Positions 8,618 through 17,648 of a stretch of 64,000 nucleotides of DNA are shown piece after piece. The DNA is from Natronosporangium hydrolyticum (lineage in GTDB: Bacteria > Actinomycetota > Actinomycetes > Mycobacteriales > Micromonosporaceae). The stretch spans positions 5,270,001 through 5,334,000 of the forward strand of contig NZ_CP070499.1 of assembly GCF_016925615.1 (NCBI RefSeq), read 5' to 3'. The notes under the pieces were generated by a model that saw only the letters and a program-made list of their open reading frames with translations, had not been told where the DNA came from and searched no databases. The number at the start of each line of letters is the position of its first letter. Position 1 is the stretch's first letter. The position numbers were made by a program, and so were the translations under genes.

Positions 8618-10240
8618 ATGACCGATACAGCCGCAAATCAGGAGCAAGCAGAAAAGCAAGTTAAACCGGACAGTCCGACCTTTGCGGACCTCGGCGCCCG
8701 ACCGGAGACGGTGGCGGCGCTCGCCGCGGTGGGCATCACCCACTCGTTCGCCATCCAGGAGTACGCGATCCCGATCGCGATGCGGGGCAACGACGTGATC
8801 GGCCAGGCCCCCACCGGCACCGGGAAGACGCTCGGCTTCGGGGTGCCGCTGCTGGAGCGGGTCACCGCCCGCAGCGAGGGCGCCGACGGCACGCCGCAGG
8901 CACTGGTGGTCGTACCCACCCGCGAGCTGTGCCTCCAGGTCGCCAGCGACCTGACCGCCGGCGGCGCCACCCGCGGGATCCGGGTCCTGCCGATCTACGG
9001 CGGGGTCGCCTACGAGTCGCAGACCGACAAGCTGCGCGCCGGCGTCGAGATCGTGGTGGGGACCCCCGGCCGGCTACTCGACCTGGCCCGGCAGAAGCAG
9101 CTGAAGCTACGGCAAATCCAGGCGCTGGTGCTCGACGAGGCCGACCGGATGCTCGACCTCGGGTTCCTCGACGACGTCGAGAAGATCCTCGCGATGCTGC
9201 CGGCCGAGCGGCAGACCATGCTCTTCTCGGCCACGATGCCGGACCCGATCGTGGCCCTGTCCCGCCGGTTCCTCCGGTCGCCGATGACGCTGCACGCCAC
9301 CCACCCAGGGGCGGCCGGGGCCGGGGCGCCGCAGACCCGCCAGGTCATCTACCGCACCCACTCGCTCAACAAGGTCGAGATGGTCGCCCGCATCCTGCAA
9401 GCCCGGGAGCGCGGCCTGACCATCATCTTCTCGCGTACCAAGCGGGGGGTCGACAAGGTCGCGGGTGAACTCGACTTCCGAGGCTTCGCCTGCGCCGCGG
9501 TCCACGGCGACCTCGGCCAGGGTGCTCGGGAACGGGCGCTGCGCGCGTTCCGCAGCGGCAAGGTCGACGTACTTGTCGCCACCGACGTCGCCGCCCGCGG
9601 GCTGGATGTGACCGGGGTCACTCACGTGATCAACTACGACTGCCCCGAGGACCCCGACACCTACACCCACCGGATCGGCCGCACCGGCCGGGCCGGGGCC
9701 ACCGGCATCGCGGTGACCTTCGTCGACTGGGAAGACATGGCCCGCTGGCGGCTGATCGACAAGTCGATGGGGCTGGCCACGCCCGAACCACCCGAGACTT
9801 ACCACACCTCCGAGTGGCTAGCCCAGGATCTAGACATCCCCAGCGACGCCACCGGCATCCTGCCCTCGGCGCAACAGTCCCGGGCCGGGCTCGGCGCCGA
9901 GACCGAGGAAGACCTCGGCGGTTCCCGGACCAAGGAGCGCGGCCGCCGCCGCCCCACCGACCGGCCAGCCGAACGCTCCCCCCGCAGCCCCCGGCAACGC
10001 CGCCGCCGCGGCGGCACCCGAGACGCCGCCGCCGTGGGCGAGCCCTCGACCACCTCGGCGCCTACTTCGGCGCCCACCGCGGCGGTCGCTTCGGCACCGG
10101 AGCGGGAGGAGCCGACCACCTCCGAGGGCGGGGCCGGCCGTACCCGCCGCCGTCGGCGCCGCGGCGGTCGCGGTGCCGCGGGCCGGGAAGGTGCCCGTCC
10201 GGAGCAGGTCACCGAGGCCACCGAGCAGCCGGCCAGCTGA
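8618..10240 (+). CDS. DEAD/DEAH-box ATP-dependent RNA helicase (RhlE-type)
   Basis: The 540-residue protein has a full set of DEAD-box motifs: a Q motif region (TFADLG...GITHSFAIQEYAIP), motif I APTGTGKT near residue 66, PTREL, GTPGR, DEAD near 170, SAT, and in the second RecA domain TIIFSRTKRG, VATDVAARGLD and HRIGRTGRAG. A C-terminal tail of about 110 residues is Arg/Gly/Pro/Thr-rich (RRRRRGG, typical for RNA contact). The ATG start has only a weak ribosome site. The role is RNA duplex remodelling, probably in ribosome assembly or RNA decay. Confidence 0.95.
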   Translation: MTDTAANQEQAEKQVKPDSPTFADLGARPETVAALAAVGITHSFAIQEYAIPIAMRGNDVIGQAPTGTGKTLGFGVPLLERVTARSEGADGTPQALVVVPTRELCLQVASDLTAGGATRGIRVLPIYGGVAYESQTDKLRAGVEIVVGTPGRLLDLARQKQLKLRQIQALVLDEADRMLDLGFLDDVEKILAMLPAERQTMLFSATMPDPIVALSRRFLRSPMTLHATHPGAAGAGAPQTRQVIYRTHSLNKVEMVARILQARERGLTIIFSRTKRGVDKVAGELDFRGFACAAVHGDLGQGARERALRAFRSGKVDVLVATDVAARGLDVTGVTHVINYDCPEDPDTYTHRIGRTGRAGATGIAVTFVDWEDMARWRLIDKSMGLATPEPPETYHTSEWLAQDLDIPSDATGILPSAQQSRAGLGAETEEDLGGSRTKERGRRRPTDRPAERSPRSPRQRRRRGGTRDAAAVGEPSTTSAPTSAPTAAVASAPEREEPTTSEGGAGRTRRRRRRGGRGAAGREGARPEQVTEATEQPAS

Positions 10241-10248
10241 GCGCAACG

Positions 10249-10296
10249 GCGGCTGCGGTGGCGTGGCCTGGACTTCAGCCGCGCCACCGCAGCCGC
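10249..10296 (+). terminator. hairpin terminator after the helicase gene
   Basis: A perfect stem of at least 14 bp (10250-10263 with 10282-10295, extendable by one pair) encloses an 18-nt loop, 9 bp after the helicase stop and before the promoter of the next gene. There is no T-tract. Confidence 0.6.
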
Positions 10297-10312
10297 GCCG
10301 TACCCTGATGAC

Positions 10313-11266
10313 ATGACCACGCCACCGCAGGTCGCCAGCTGGCCCCGTTCATTCCGTGACCGGCTCACCGGGCCCCTGCCCCGCCCGGTCGATGTCTGGC
10401 GGATGGTGCGGGAACGCGGCCCCACCCGGCAGCTCCTCGCACAGGCCGGCGCGGTGCCGGTCGCGCCGGGTGCACCGACCGGGCCGCCGCCCGCCCCGGA
10501 GCCGGCGACCACCGCATTGACCTGGGCGGGCCACGCCAGCTTCGTGATCACGATCGGTGGGCTGACGGTGCTCACCGACCCGGTGTGGTCCCGCCGGATC
10601 CCCGGCATCCTCCCCCGGATCACGCCACCGGGCATCGCCTGGTCCGCGCTACCACCGATCGACGCGGTGGTGATCAGCCACAACCACTATGATCACCTCG
10701 ACGCGCCCACCATCCGCCGGCTACCCCGCGACACCCCGGTATTCGTGCCGGCCAACCTCGGCCGATGGTTCCGCCGTCGAGGGTTCACCGAGGTACGCGA
10801 GTTCGACTGGTGGCAGTCGTGGCGGCTTCGTGAGGTGGAGTTCGACTTCGTTCCGGCGCACCACTGGAGCCGGCGCACCCTCACCGACACCTGCCGCAGC
10901 CTGTGGGGCGGTTGGGTGCTCAGCTCCGGAGCGGAGCGGATCTACTTCGCCGGTGACACCGGTTACGGCCACTGGTTCCGCGAGATCGGCGACCGCTACC
11001 CCGGCATCGACCTCGCGCTGTTGCCGGTCGGCGCCTACCAGCCCCGCTGGTTCATGCACGCCATGCACGTCGACCCCGAGGAGGCGGTGCAGGCCTGCCT
11101 GGATTTGACGGCGACCCGCATGGTGCCGATGCACTGGGGGACCTTCATCCTGTCCAACGAGCCGATCATCGAACCCCTGACCCGCGCCACCGAAGCGTGG
11201 ACGCGGGCCGGCCGCCCCCGCGACGACCTCTGGGATCTGGCGATCGGCGAGACCCGAACGTTGTGA
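10313..11266 (+). CDS. metallo-beta-lactamase-fold hydrolase (NAPE-PLD / UlaG-like)
   Basis: The 317-residue protein has the lactamase_B_2 signature: strand WAGHASFVITIGG, LTDPVW, the HxHxDH zinc motif HNHYDHLD near residues 122-129, HHW near 183, FAGDTGY, and a C-terminal MHWGTF. The pattern resembles N-acyl-phosphatidylethanolamine phospholipase D and UlaG relatives, so it probably cleaves a phosphodiester or lactone. A TACCCT hexamer ends six bases before the ATG, suggesting leaderless translation. Confidence 0.88.
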   Translation: MTTPPQVASWPRSFRDRLTGPLPRPVDVWRMVRERGPTRQLLAQAGAVPVAPGAPTGPPPAPEPATTALTWAGHASFVITIGGLTVLTDPVWSRRIPGILPRITPPGIAWSALPPIDAVVISHNHYDHLDAPTIRRLPRDTPVFVPANLGRWFRRRGFTEVREFDWWQSWRLREVEFDFVPAHHWSRRTLTDTCRSLWGGWVLSSGAERIYFAGDTGYGHWFREIGDRYPGIDLALLPVGAYQPRWFMHAMHVDPEEAVQACLDLTATRMVPMHWGTFILSNEPIIEPLTRATEAWTRAGRPRDDLWDLAIGETRTL

Positions 11267-11295
11267 CCCCTGGTCGCCACGTCCCTGGTGAACTC

Positions 11296-12477
11296 ATGCC
11301 CGAACCATTGCCCCCGGTCCTGTCGGAGCTGCGTACCCTCCTGCTCGGCGGCGACCTGATCCGCGCGGTCGCCGCCGGCAAGCGACGCGGTCGGCAGCCG
11401 GCGGCGCGCCGGGCCGAGCTGCGGCCGGTGACCCTGCGCGGCGAGGCCCAGCTACAGCTGGTCACCACCGTTGGCGAGCGCCCCACCACCCGCAACCTCG
11501 GCTACGGCCCGCCCGCCGAGGCCGCGGTCGACGAACTGCTCGCGGAACCGTTCGGCAGCTGGCTCGTGGAGGCCGGCGGCGCCACCCTCCAGGTGCGGGT
11601 CACCAAGTCCGGGCAGGCGCAGGTCCACCGCGCCGCCGGCAGTACGCCGCCCTCGGCCACGCCCAACCATGACCGGAGCCGGCGGCACCTGCTCGACCCC
11701 GGCGATCCGCTCTTCGGCAGCATCGGCGCGGACGCTGCCAAACGCCGCCAGGTGGACGCCTTCCTGCGGGCGTTGGCGGCGACGCTGCCGGAACCGGGCA
11801 CCGACCCCGAACGATTGCCGCAGCCGCTGCACATCGTCGATCTCGGCTGCGGCAACGCGTACCTCACCTTCGCCGCCTACCGGTGGCTGACCACCGAGCG
11901 CGGGCTCGACGTCAACGTGGTCGGGGTGGATGTCCGCGACGACCAGCGGGCCCGCAACACCGCGCTCGCCGCGCAGCTCGGCTGGTCGGACCGGCTCACC
12001 TTCGCCGCCGGCAGCATCGCCGACGCGGTGGTGACCCCCGCGCCCGAGCTGGTCCTCGCGCTGCACGCCTGCGACACCGCCACCGACGACGCCCTCGCCC
12101 GGGCGGTGGGCTGGGGGGCCCGTTGGATCCTGGCCGCCCCGTGCTGCCACCACGATGTGGCGGCGCAGCTGCGCCGGTCGCCGAGCCCGCCCTACCCGCC
12201 GCTGGTCCGGCACGGCATCCTGCGGGAACGGTTCGCCGACGTCCTCACCGACTCGTTGCGGGCGTCGCTGTTGCGGCAGCACGGTTACCGGGTGGAGGTG
12301 GTGGAGTTCATCGACTCCCAGCACACCCCGCGGAATCTGCTGCTGCGCGCCGCCTATACCGGCGCCCCCGCGACCGCTGCCCAACAACAGGAGTACGCCG
12401 ACCTGACCAGTGCCTGGTCGGTCACCCCACAGCTGGCGAAGCTGTTGCCGCCGACCCTGCCCACCCCGCCCGGGTAA
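11296..12477 (+). CDS. SAM-dependent methyltransferase (Methyltransf_32-like)
   Basis: The 393-residue protein has an N-terminal nucleic-acid-binding-like region (about 1-150, including RPVTLRGEAQLQLVT and GKRRGRQ) and a C-terminal methyltransferase domain. The SAM loop is HIVDLGCGNAYLTF, followed by VVGVDVRDDQ and LALHACDTATDDAL, and a conserved LAAPCCHHDV. The CCHH motif is typical of the family annotated as methyltransferase domain 32, some of whose members act on rRNA or tRNA; the target here is not known. The ATG of MPEPLPP is chosen, 29 bp after the previous stop. Its last 56 bases overlap the 3' end of the convergent XRE gene. Confidence 0.85.
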   Translation: MPEPLPPVLSELRTLLLGGDLIRAVAAGKRRGRQPAARRAELRPVTLRGEAQLQLVTTVGERPTTRNLGYGPPAEAAVDELLAEPFGSWLVEAGGATLQVRVTKSGQAQVHRAAGSTPPSATPNHDRSRRHLLDPGDPLFGSIGADAAKRRQVDAFLRALAATLPEPGTDPERLPQPLHIVDLGCGNAYLTFAAYRWLTTERGLDVNVVGVDVRDDQRARNTALAAQLGWSDRLTFAAGSIADAVVTPAPELVLALHACDTATDDALARAVGWGARWILAAPCCHHDVAAQLRRSPSPPYPPLVRHGILRERFADVLTDSLRASLLRQHGYRVEVVEFIDSQHTPRNLLLRAAYTGAPATAAQQQEYADLTSAWSVTPQLAKLLPPTLPTPPG

Positions 12478-12841
12478 GCCGCGCCAGCAACTCCGCGAGG
12501 TCCGGATCGTGCGCCGTGAGCCAGGACATTGGCGGCACCCGGAGTTGGTGATCGCCCAGGCGAATGACGACCGCGGCCGGCAGGCGGTCGAGCAGACGCA
12601 CCCGCACCTCCCGGACCGCCTCGGCGTGCGGAACGGCCGCCACCCGGAGCCGCTGGCCCAGCCCATCGAAGAGTCGCTCGAGGTCCCCCAGCGTCGGGTT
12701 GGCGACCCCCCGCTCCACTTGCGAGAGGCGCTGTTGGCTGGTCCCCACCCGGGCCGCCAGCCGGGACTGGGAAAGGCCTCGGCGCTCCCTTACCGTCCGG
12801 AGCAGCTGCCCCACATCACCTTGCAGTGTCCGCCTGGTCAC
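12422..12841 (-). CDS. XRE/HipB-like helix-turn-helix regulator
   Basis: The 139-residue protein has an XRE domain at about residues 10-65 (LLRTVRERRGLSQSRLAARVGTSQ, QRLSQVERGVANPTLGDLERLFDGLG). A C-terminal part of unknown fold contains RVRLLDRLPAAVVIRLGDHQLRVP. The start is GTG (VTRRTLQGD). The frame is open further upstream but without sensible sequence. The 3' end overlaps the convergent methyltransferase by 56 bp. An imperfect 17-bp inverted repeat 73 bp upstream is a likely operator. No toxin partner is adjacent, so this may be a solitary regulator. Confidence 0.82.
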   Translation of the reverse strand: MTRRTLQGDVGQLLRTVRERRGLSQSRLAARVGTSQQRLSQVERGVANPTLGDLERLFDGLGQRLRVAAVPHAEAVREVRVRLLDRLPAAVVIRLGDHQLRVPPMSWLTAHDPDLAELLARLTRAGWAGSAATASPAVG

Positions 12842-12913
12842 CCGTCCATGATGCGACCCGCGCGCAAGGCGGCCACCGACGGCCCCGCCGGGTCGTACTG
12901 TTGGGCGCGAACC

Positions 12914-12952
12914 CACATCCTCAGTGTTGTGGCCTACAACGCTCAGGATGTG
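12914..12952. promoter_or_regulatory. inverted repeat, candidate XRE operator
   Basis: Two 17-bp arms (12914-12930 and 12936-12952) match at 15 of 17 positions around a 5-bp centre; the left arm reads CACATCCTCAGTGTTGT. It lies between the divergent XRE gene and the prenyltransferase gene, where autoregulation would be expected. It could instead be a hairpin, but there is no transcript end to serve. Confidence 0.6.
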
Positions 12953-13080
12953 GTCCGGTTGCCAACAGTCTGCTCCCGCGCGGCGATCGCTCCACAGCCA
13001 CGCTGGGAACGCCGCCGCCAGCCACGCGGGCGGACCGGCGTACCCACGGGCCGGGCCGCTGATGCTGTTAGGTTGACGCA

Positions 13081-13875
13081 ATGCGGCAAGCGCTCTATCG
13101 CTGGTATGCCCGGCGACTTCAACGTCGACTGCCGGCCGACCGGCTCCCCCGACACGTCGCGGTGGTCATGGACGGTAACCGTCGGTGGGCCCGGCGGGCG
13201 GGCCTCGACAGCGTCAGCGCCGGCCACCAGCAGGGCGCCGAACACCTGGCGCGAGTCCTCGAATGGTGCGCCGACCTCGGCATCACGCAGGTCACCGCGT
13301 TTGTCTGCTCCGCCGACAACCTGCGTAAGCGGGACGACGGCGAGGTCGGCTTTCTGATGCGGCTCGCCGAACAGGGGGTCGAGCAGCGGCTTGCCCGCCC
13401 GGACAACCGGTGGCGCCTGCACCTCGCAGGCCAGCTGGACATCCTGCCGGACAGCACCGCCCGCGCGCTGAAGGCGGCGGCGGCGGCGACCCAGGATCGC
13501 GCCGGCTACGACCTTACGCTGGCGATCGGCTACGACGGCCGTACCGAGATCGCCGATGCTGTCCGAGGCCTGCTCGACGACGCCGCCAGGGCGGGCGAGA
13601 CGGTCGAATCGTTGGCGGCGAGCCTGGATCCGGAGCGGATCGCCGCCCATCTCTACACCGGCGGCCTGCCCGACCCGGATCTGGTCATCCGCACCAGCGG
13701 CGAGCAGCGGCTGGGCGGCTTCCTGCTGTGGCAGACCGCGCACTCGGAGCTCTACTTCTGCGACGTCTACTGGCCGGGTTTCCGGCGGGTCGACTTCCTC
13801 CGGGCGCTACGGAGCTACGCCGCCCGCCAAGCCCGTTTCGCCGACCCCGCTCCGCCAGCACAGCCGGTGCGTTGA
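13081..13875 (+). CDS. short-chain cis-prenyltransferase (Z-FPP synthase / UppS family)
   Basis: The 264-residue protein has the isoprenyl diphosphate synthase signature: HVAVVMDGNRRWARR with the catalytic Asp near 31, GHQQGAEH, and the C-terminal RTSGEQRLGGFLLWQ and ELYF segments. Where classical UppS has FSTENWKR, this protein has VCSADNLRKR, close to the FSTDNL of mycobacterial Z-farnesyl diphosphate synthase, which favours a short-chain product. TAGGTT (13069-13074) ends six bases before the ATG, the spacing of a leaderless mRNA. The product length is inferred, not shown. Confidence 0.9.
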   Translation: MRQALYRWYARRLQRRLPADRLPRHVAVVMDGNRRWARRAGLDSVSAGHQQGAEHLARVLEWCADLGITQVTAFVCSADNLRKRDDGEVGFLMRLAEQGVEQRLARPDNRWRLHLAGQLDILPDSTARALKAAAAATQDRAGYDLTLAIGYDGRTEIADAVRGLLDDAARAGETVESLAASLDPERIAAHLYTGGLPDPDLVIRTSGEQRLGGFLLWQTAHSELYFCDVYWPGFRRVDFLRALRSYAARQARFADPAPPAQPVR

Positions 13876-13946
13876 CCATGGGGTTGGGGACCGCATAACG
13901 GCCAGTTCATGTACCTAGGTCCATGATCGCGCGAGGAGAGGGCAGT

Positions 13947-15272
13947 TTGAGTAAGCACCCTGCTCGGCTCGTGCCGTTGGCGTTTCTCGCCGCGATCGGG
14001 ATCAGCACGGTCCTGCTCATGCTGCCCGCCGCCCGGGCCGACCCGGCGGCGTCGACCAGCCTCGTCACCGCGCTGTTCACCGCCACTTCCGCGATCTGTG
14101 TCACCGGACTGATCGTGGTCGACACCGCCCACTGGTCCGACTTCGGCCACGCAGTCATCATCTGCTCGGTGAAGGCCGGCGGCTACGGCATCATGACCGC
14201 CGCGACGCTGCTCGCGCTGCTGGTCGCCCGGAGACTCGGGGTCCGCACCCGGCTGCTCGCCACCACCGAGGGCCGCAGCTTGGACATGGCCAACATCAAG
14301 GGCGTGCTGATCCGGGTCGCGCTGATTCAGCTCGCCTTCGAGCTGGTGGTCGCGGCGGTGCTGACGATCCGCTGGTGGAGCGGGTACGGCCGGAGCTTCG
14401 AAGAGGCGGCGTGGCAGGGCATCTTCCACGGCATCTCCGCCTTCAACAACGGCGGCTTCTCGCTCTTCACCACCTCCATGGAGGAGTACGTCGGCGACTG
14501 GTGGATCAGCGGCGCCCTGGCCTTCGGGGTGATCGCTGGCAGCCTCGGCTTCCCGGTGCTGATCGAACTGGGCCGGCAGCTGCGCCGCCCCGAGCACTGG
14601 ACCCTGCATACCCGGCTCACCATCATCGGCTCGGCGCTGCTGCTGGTGGTCGGCTTCGTCGCACTGCTGGCGTTCGAGTGGCGCAACCCGGCCACGCTCG
14701 GACCGCTGGGGGTGGGCGAGAAGGTGCTGGCCGCCTTCTTCAACGGCGCGATGCCCCGGTCCGGCGGATTCAACAGCATCGAGTTCAGCGCGCTGCACGC
14801 CGAGTCGATCATCATCACGATCGGACTGATGTTCATCGGCGGCGGCAGCGCCTCCACCGCCGGCGGGATCAAGGTCGCGACGTTCCTGCTGCTGGCGTAC
14901 ATCATCTGGTCGGAGATCCGAGGTGAGCCGGACGTGGTGGTCGGCCGCCGCCGGGTGGCCGGGCCGGCGCAGCGGGAGGCGCTCAGCGTGGCGCTGCTCG
15001 GGGTGGCGCTGGTGGTGGTGGGCACGCTGCTGGTGGAGCTGGTCACCGACGGGTTCCCGCTCGAGTACATCCTCTTCGACGTGGTCTCGGCCTTCGCCAC
15101 CGTCGGTCTCTCCACCGGGGTCACCGCGGCGGCCCCCGAGCCCGCTCAGCTGATCATCGCGGCGTGGATGTTCATCGGGCGGGTGGGGCCGATGGTGCTG
15201 GCGACCGGGCTGGCGCTGAACACCCGGCAGCGGATGTACCGTTATCCCCAGGAGCGACCGATCGTCGGCTGA
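13947..15272 (+). CDS. trkH: TrkH-family potassium uptake membrane protein
   Basis: A protein of about 441 residues has the TrkH/KtrB pore architecture. Selectivity-filter-like segments include FTATSAICVTGLIV, FHGISAFNNGGFSLF, FFNGAMPRSGGFNSIEF and VSAFATVGLSTGV. The SAS-T gate region reads GGGSASTAGGIK. The TTG at 13947 is preferred (MSKHPARLVPLAF) because GAGGAGAGGG lies just upstream; an in-frame ATG at 13923 would add eight residues. The adjacent TrkA gene supplies the NAD-binding regulatory subunit. Role: Na+/H+-coupled or channel-like K+ uptake at the plasma membrane. Confidence 0.93.
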   Translation: MSKHPARLVPLAFLAAIGISTVLLMLPAARADPAASTSLVTALFTATSAICVTGLIVVDTAHWSDFGHAVIICSVKAGGYGIMTAATLLALLVARRLGVRTRLLATTEGRSLDMANIKGVLIRVALIQLAFELVVAAVLTIRWWSGYGRSFEEAAWQGIFHGISAFNNGGFSLFTTSMEEYVGDWWISGALAFGVIAGSLGFPVLIELGRQLRRPEHWTLHTRLTIIGSALLLVVGFVALLAFEWRNPATLGPLGVGEKVLAAFFNGAMPRSGGFNSIEFSALHAESIIITIGLMFIGGGSASTAGGIKVATFLLLAYIIWSEIRGEPDVVVGRRRVAGPAQREALSVALLGVALVVVGTLLVELVTDGFPLEYILFDVVSAFATVGLSTGVTAAAPEPAQLIIAAWMFIGRVGPMVLATGLALNTRQRMYRYPQERPIVG

Positions 15273-15321
15273 CCGGCCCACGGCGTCGACACCGGTCCCG
15301 GCAGGCGAAGGAGCAGCACCG

Positions 15322-15987
15322 TTGGCTAGCAAGGCCTCCACCGACGGCATCCTGGTGGTGGGGTTGGGCCGGTTCGGCGGCCAAGTCGCCGCCTCGCTGA
15401 TCCGGCTCGGCCACGAGGTGTTGGCGATCGACGAAGACGAGCAGATCGTGCAGAAGTGGGCCGACCGGCTCACCCACGTGGTGCAGGCCGACGCCACCGA
15501 CGAGGATGCGCTCCGGCAACTTGGTGTCGGGGACCTGCGCCGGGCGATCGTCGGGATCGGCACCGAGATCGAGGCCAGCGTGCTGAGCGTGCTCACCCTG
15601 AATGATCTCGGGGTGCGGGACCTCTGGGCGAAGGCGATCAGCGCCAAGCACGGCAAGATCCTCTCCGCGGTCGGGGCCGACCACGTGATCTACCCGGAGG
15701 CGGCGATGGGCGAGCGGGTCGCCCACCTCATCGCCAGCCAGATGCTCGACTTCATCGAGTTCGACGACGGGTACGCGATGGCGAAGGTGCAGGCACCGAC
15801 CGAGGCGATCGGCCGCACCCTCGGCGACAGCAAACTCCGCAGCAAGTACGGCGTGACCGTGGTGGCGGTGAAGATGACCGGTTCGGACTTCACCTACGCC
15901 CGGCCGGAGACCATGGTCTACGGCGGGGCGCTGCTGATCGTCGCCGGCAAGACCCCGGACGTGGAGCGGTTCTCGTCAGTTACCTGA
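15322..15987 (+). CDS. trkA: TrkA-family NAD-binding K+ transport regulator
   Basis: The 221-residue protein has an N-terminal RCK/Rossmann domain (ILVVGLGRFGGQVA, with the GxGxxG dinucleotide loop, and acidic Asp in LAIDED). A C-terminal TrkA_C domain begins near residue 140 (AKVQAPTEAIGRTLGDSKL). The start is TTG, with AAGGAG ten bases upstream. It lies 49 bp after trkH in the same direction and its stop codon is inside a terminator hairpin. It gates TrkH in response to NAD(H) or ATP/ADP, as known for the family. Confidence 0.93.
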   Translation: MASKASTDGILVVGLGRFGGQVAASLIRLGHEVLAIDEDEQIVQKWADRLTHVVQADATDEDALRQLGVGDLRRAIVGIGTEIEASVLSVLTLNDLGVRDLWAKAISAKHGKILSAVGADHVIYPEAAMGERVAHLIASQMLDFIEFDDGYAMAKVQAPTEAIGRTLGDSKLRSKYGVTVVAVKMTGSDFTYARPETMVYGGALLIVAGKTPDVERFSSVT

Positions 15988-15997
15988 CGAGAACCGC
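15966..15997. terminator. hairpin terminator overlapping the trkA stop
   Basis: A perfect 14-bp stem (15966-15979 with 15984-15997) closes a TTAC loop and contains the trkA TGA. It separates trkA from the convergent ABC operon. Confidence 0.75.
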
Positions 15998-16032
15998 CCG
16001 ACGCCAACTGCTCGGCACCGTCGCCTCCGGGG

Positions 16033-16740
16033 TCAGGTGCCGGCGACCGCGAACGACCGGAGCCGGTCGGTCGCCAGTACGGTAGCGCCGACCGTCACCA
16101 CCGCGGTCATGGCGAGGGCGACCGGCAGCGACACCGAGCTGGTCAGCAGCGTCGAGCCCGCCACCTGATCCGCGATCGTGATCACATACTGCTGGATCGA
16201 GAGCACCTGGGCACCGCTGAGCAGGTTGGTCAGCAGCCCCTCCCAGACCAGGACGTAGACCAACCCGATCAGCACCGGGCGGCGGGTGAGCAGCGACAGC
16301 GCCAGGAAGACCGCGGCGTACGCGAAGGCGCCCGCCGCCGCTCCGACCAGCAGGCCTAGCCCGATGGCGGGCTCGGCCAGCGCCCCGCCGAGCAGCAGCG
16401 CCGGCCCCACCGCGACGAAAGTGACCACCACCGCCACCAGCAGTTTGGAGCAGATGATCTCGCGCCGGGGTAAGGGCTTGGCGAGGATGTGGACGACCGT
16501 CCCGTCGTCGATCTCGGACCCGAGGACGCTCGCCGCGATGATCAACGCCAACACCGGCAGCACCACCGCGACGCCGAGTCCGATCAGGATGCCGGACACC
16601 CAGTCGACCGGCCGGGCGCCGATCAGGTCGGCGAGCAGGGCCAGCCCGACCACGAGTAGGGGCAGCGGTAGTAGGAGCAGGAACCGGCGCCGCCCGAGTA
16701 GACCCCGGAGGGTGATCCGGACAACCGTTGGATTGATCAT
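16033..16740 (-). CDS. ABC-2 type transporter permease
   Basis: The 235-residue protein has about six hydrophobic segments: LLLLPLPLLVVGLALLADL, GILIGLGVAVVLPVLALIIAASVLG, two near 105-150, VLIGLVYVLVWEGLL and a last one before the C-terminus. The loop GSEIDDGTVVHILAKPLPRREII is the coupling-helix-like element typical of ABC-2 permeases. Its ATG overlaps the stop of the upstream ATPase by 4 bp (ATGA), so the two are translationally coupled. The substrate is unknown. Confidence 0.9.
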   Translation of the reverse strand: MINPTVVRITLRGLLGRRRFLLLLPLPLLVVGLALLADLIGARPVDWVSGILIGLGVAVVLPVLALIIAASVLGSEIDDGTVVHILAKPLPRREIICSKLLVAVVVTFVAVGPALLLGGALAEPAIGLGLLVGAAAGAFAYAAVFLALSLLTRRPVLIGLVYVLVWEGLLTNLLSGAQVLSIQQYVITIADQVAGSTLLTSSVSLPVALAMTAVVTVGATVLATDRLRSFAVAGT

Positions 16741-17648
16741 GATGCCACCAGGTAGGAGAAGACGCTTTCCAAGGACTCGTCGGTGGGGACCAGCCCGGTG
16801 AGCCGCAGCTGTTGCGCCACGGCGATCCGGGGCAGTGCGCGGGCGAACGCGCCATAGTCCCTGCTGCGGACGGTGAGCCCGCCGGCGGGCAGCAGCTCGA
16901 CCCCGACCACCGACGCCTCGGCGAGCAGGGCGACCGCCAACCGGCGGTCGTCGCTGGAGTGGACGGTGAACACGTGCGGCCGGTGGGTCATCAGCCGGCG
17001 GATGCTGCGGTAGTCACCGGAGGCGGCGAGCCGCCCGGCCACGATCACCTGCACCGTCCCGGAGAGCTGTGCCACCTCCTCCAGAATGTGCGAGCTGAAC
17101 AGCACCGTGTGACCCGACTCACCGAGTTCGTGCAGCAGCCGCATCATCTGCATCCGTTGCCGCGGGTCCATGCCGTTGAAGGGCTCGTCGAGCAGCAGCA
17201 CGGCCGGCTCGTGGACCAGCGCCGAGGCGACCCGGGCCCGCTGCCGCATCCCCTTCGAGTAGGTGCCGATCCGCCGGTGCTGGGCATCGTCCAACTCGAC
17301 CTGCGCGATGGCGCGCCGGGCCGCCGCCGCCGGATCGGGCAGTCGATGCAGCCGGGCGCTGGCGAGCACGAACTCGTAGCCGGTCAGGAAGCCGTGCACC
17401 GCCTCCTGTTCGGTCACCAGCCCGAGGCTGCGGTAGACCGCGGGCTGCCGCCACGCCGGAACCCCATCGAGCGTCACCGTGCCCCGGGACGGGGGCAGGA
17501 AGCCGGACATCATGTGCAGCAGGGTGGTCTTACCGGCACCGTTCGGGCCGAGTAGACCGGTCACCCCGGGCCCGAGCGTCATGCTGACGTTGTTGACCGC
17601 CACCACGTTGCCGTACCACCGGGAGACGTCGTTGAGTTCCACCTTCAT
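16737..17648 (-). CDS. ABC transporter ATP-binding protein (second ATPase of the cluster)
   Basis: The 303-residue protein has Walker A GPNGAGKTT, a Q-loop region (LGLVTEQEAVH), signature YSKGMRQR in place of LSGGQ, Walker B AVLLLDEPFNGMDP and H-loop SSHILEE. It is an exporter-type (DRI/ABC-2) ATPase followed by a C-terminal dimer domain. Its ATG at 17648 overlaps the upstream permease stop by 4 bp. The frame stays open upstream but that sequence belongs to the permease gene in another frame. Confidence 0.93.
   Translation of the reverse strand: MKVELNDVSRWYGNVVAVNNVSMTLGPGVTGLLGPNGAGKTTLLHMMSGFLPPSRGTVTLDGVPAWRQPAVYRSLGLVTEQEAVHGFLTGYEFVLASARLHRLPDPAAAARRAIAQVELDDAQHRRIGTYSKGMRQRARVASALVHEPAVLLLDEPFNGMDPRQRMQMMRLLHELGESGHTVLFSSHILEEVAQLSGTVQVIVAGRLAASGDYRSIRRLMTHRPHVFTVHSSDDRRLAVALLAEASVVGVELLPAGGLTVRSRDYGAFARALPRIAVAQQLRLTGLVPTDESLESVFSYLVAS

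Noticed and set aside
12422-13081. Longer XRE protein starting at 13081
   Set aside because: The added 80 residues have no homology-like pattern and would cross the inverted repeat and the promoter of the prenyltransferase gene.
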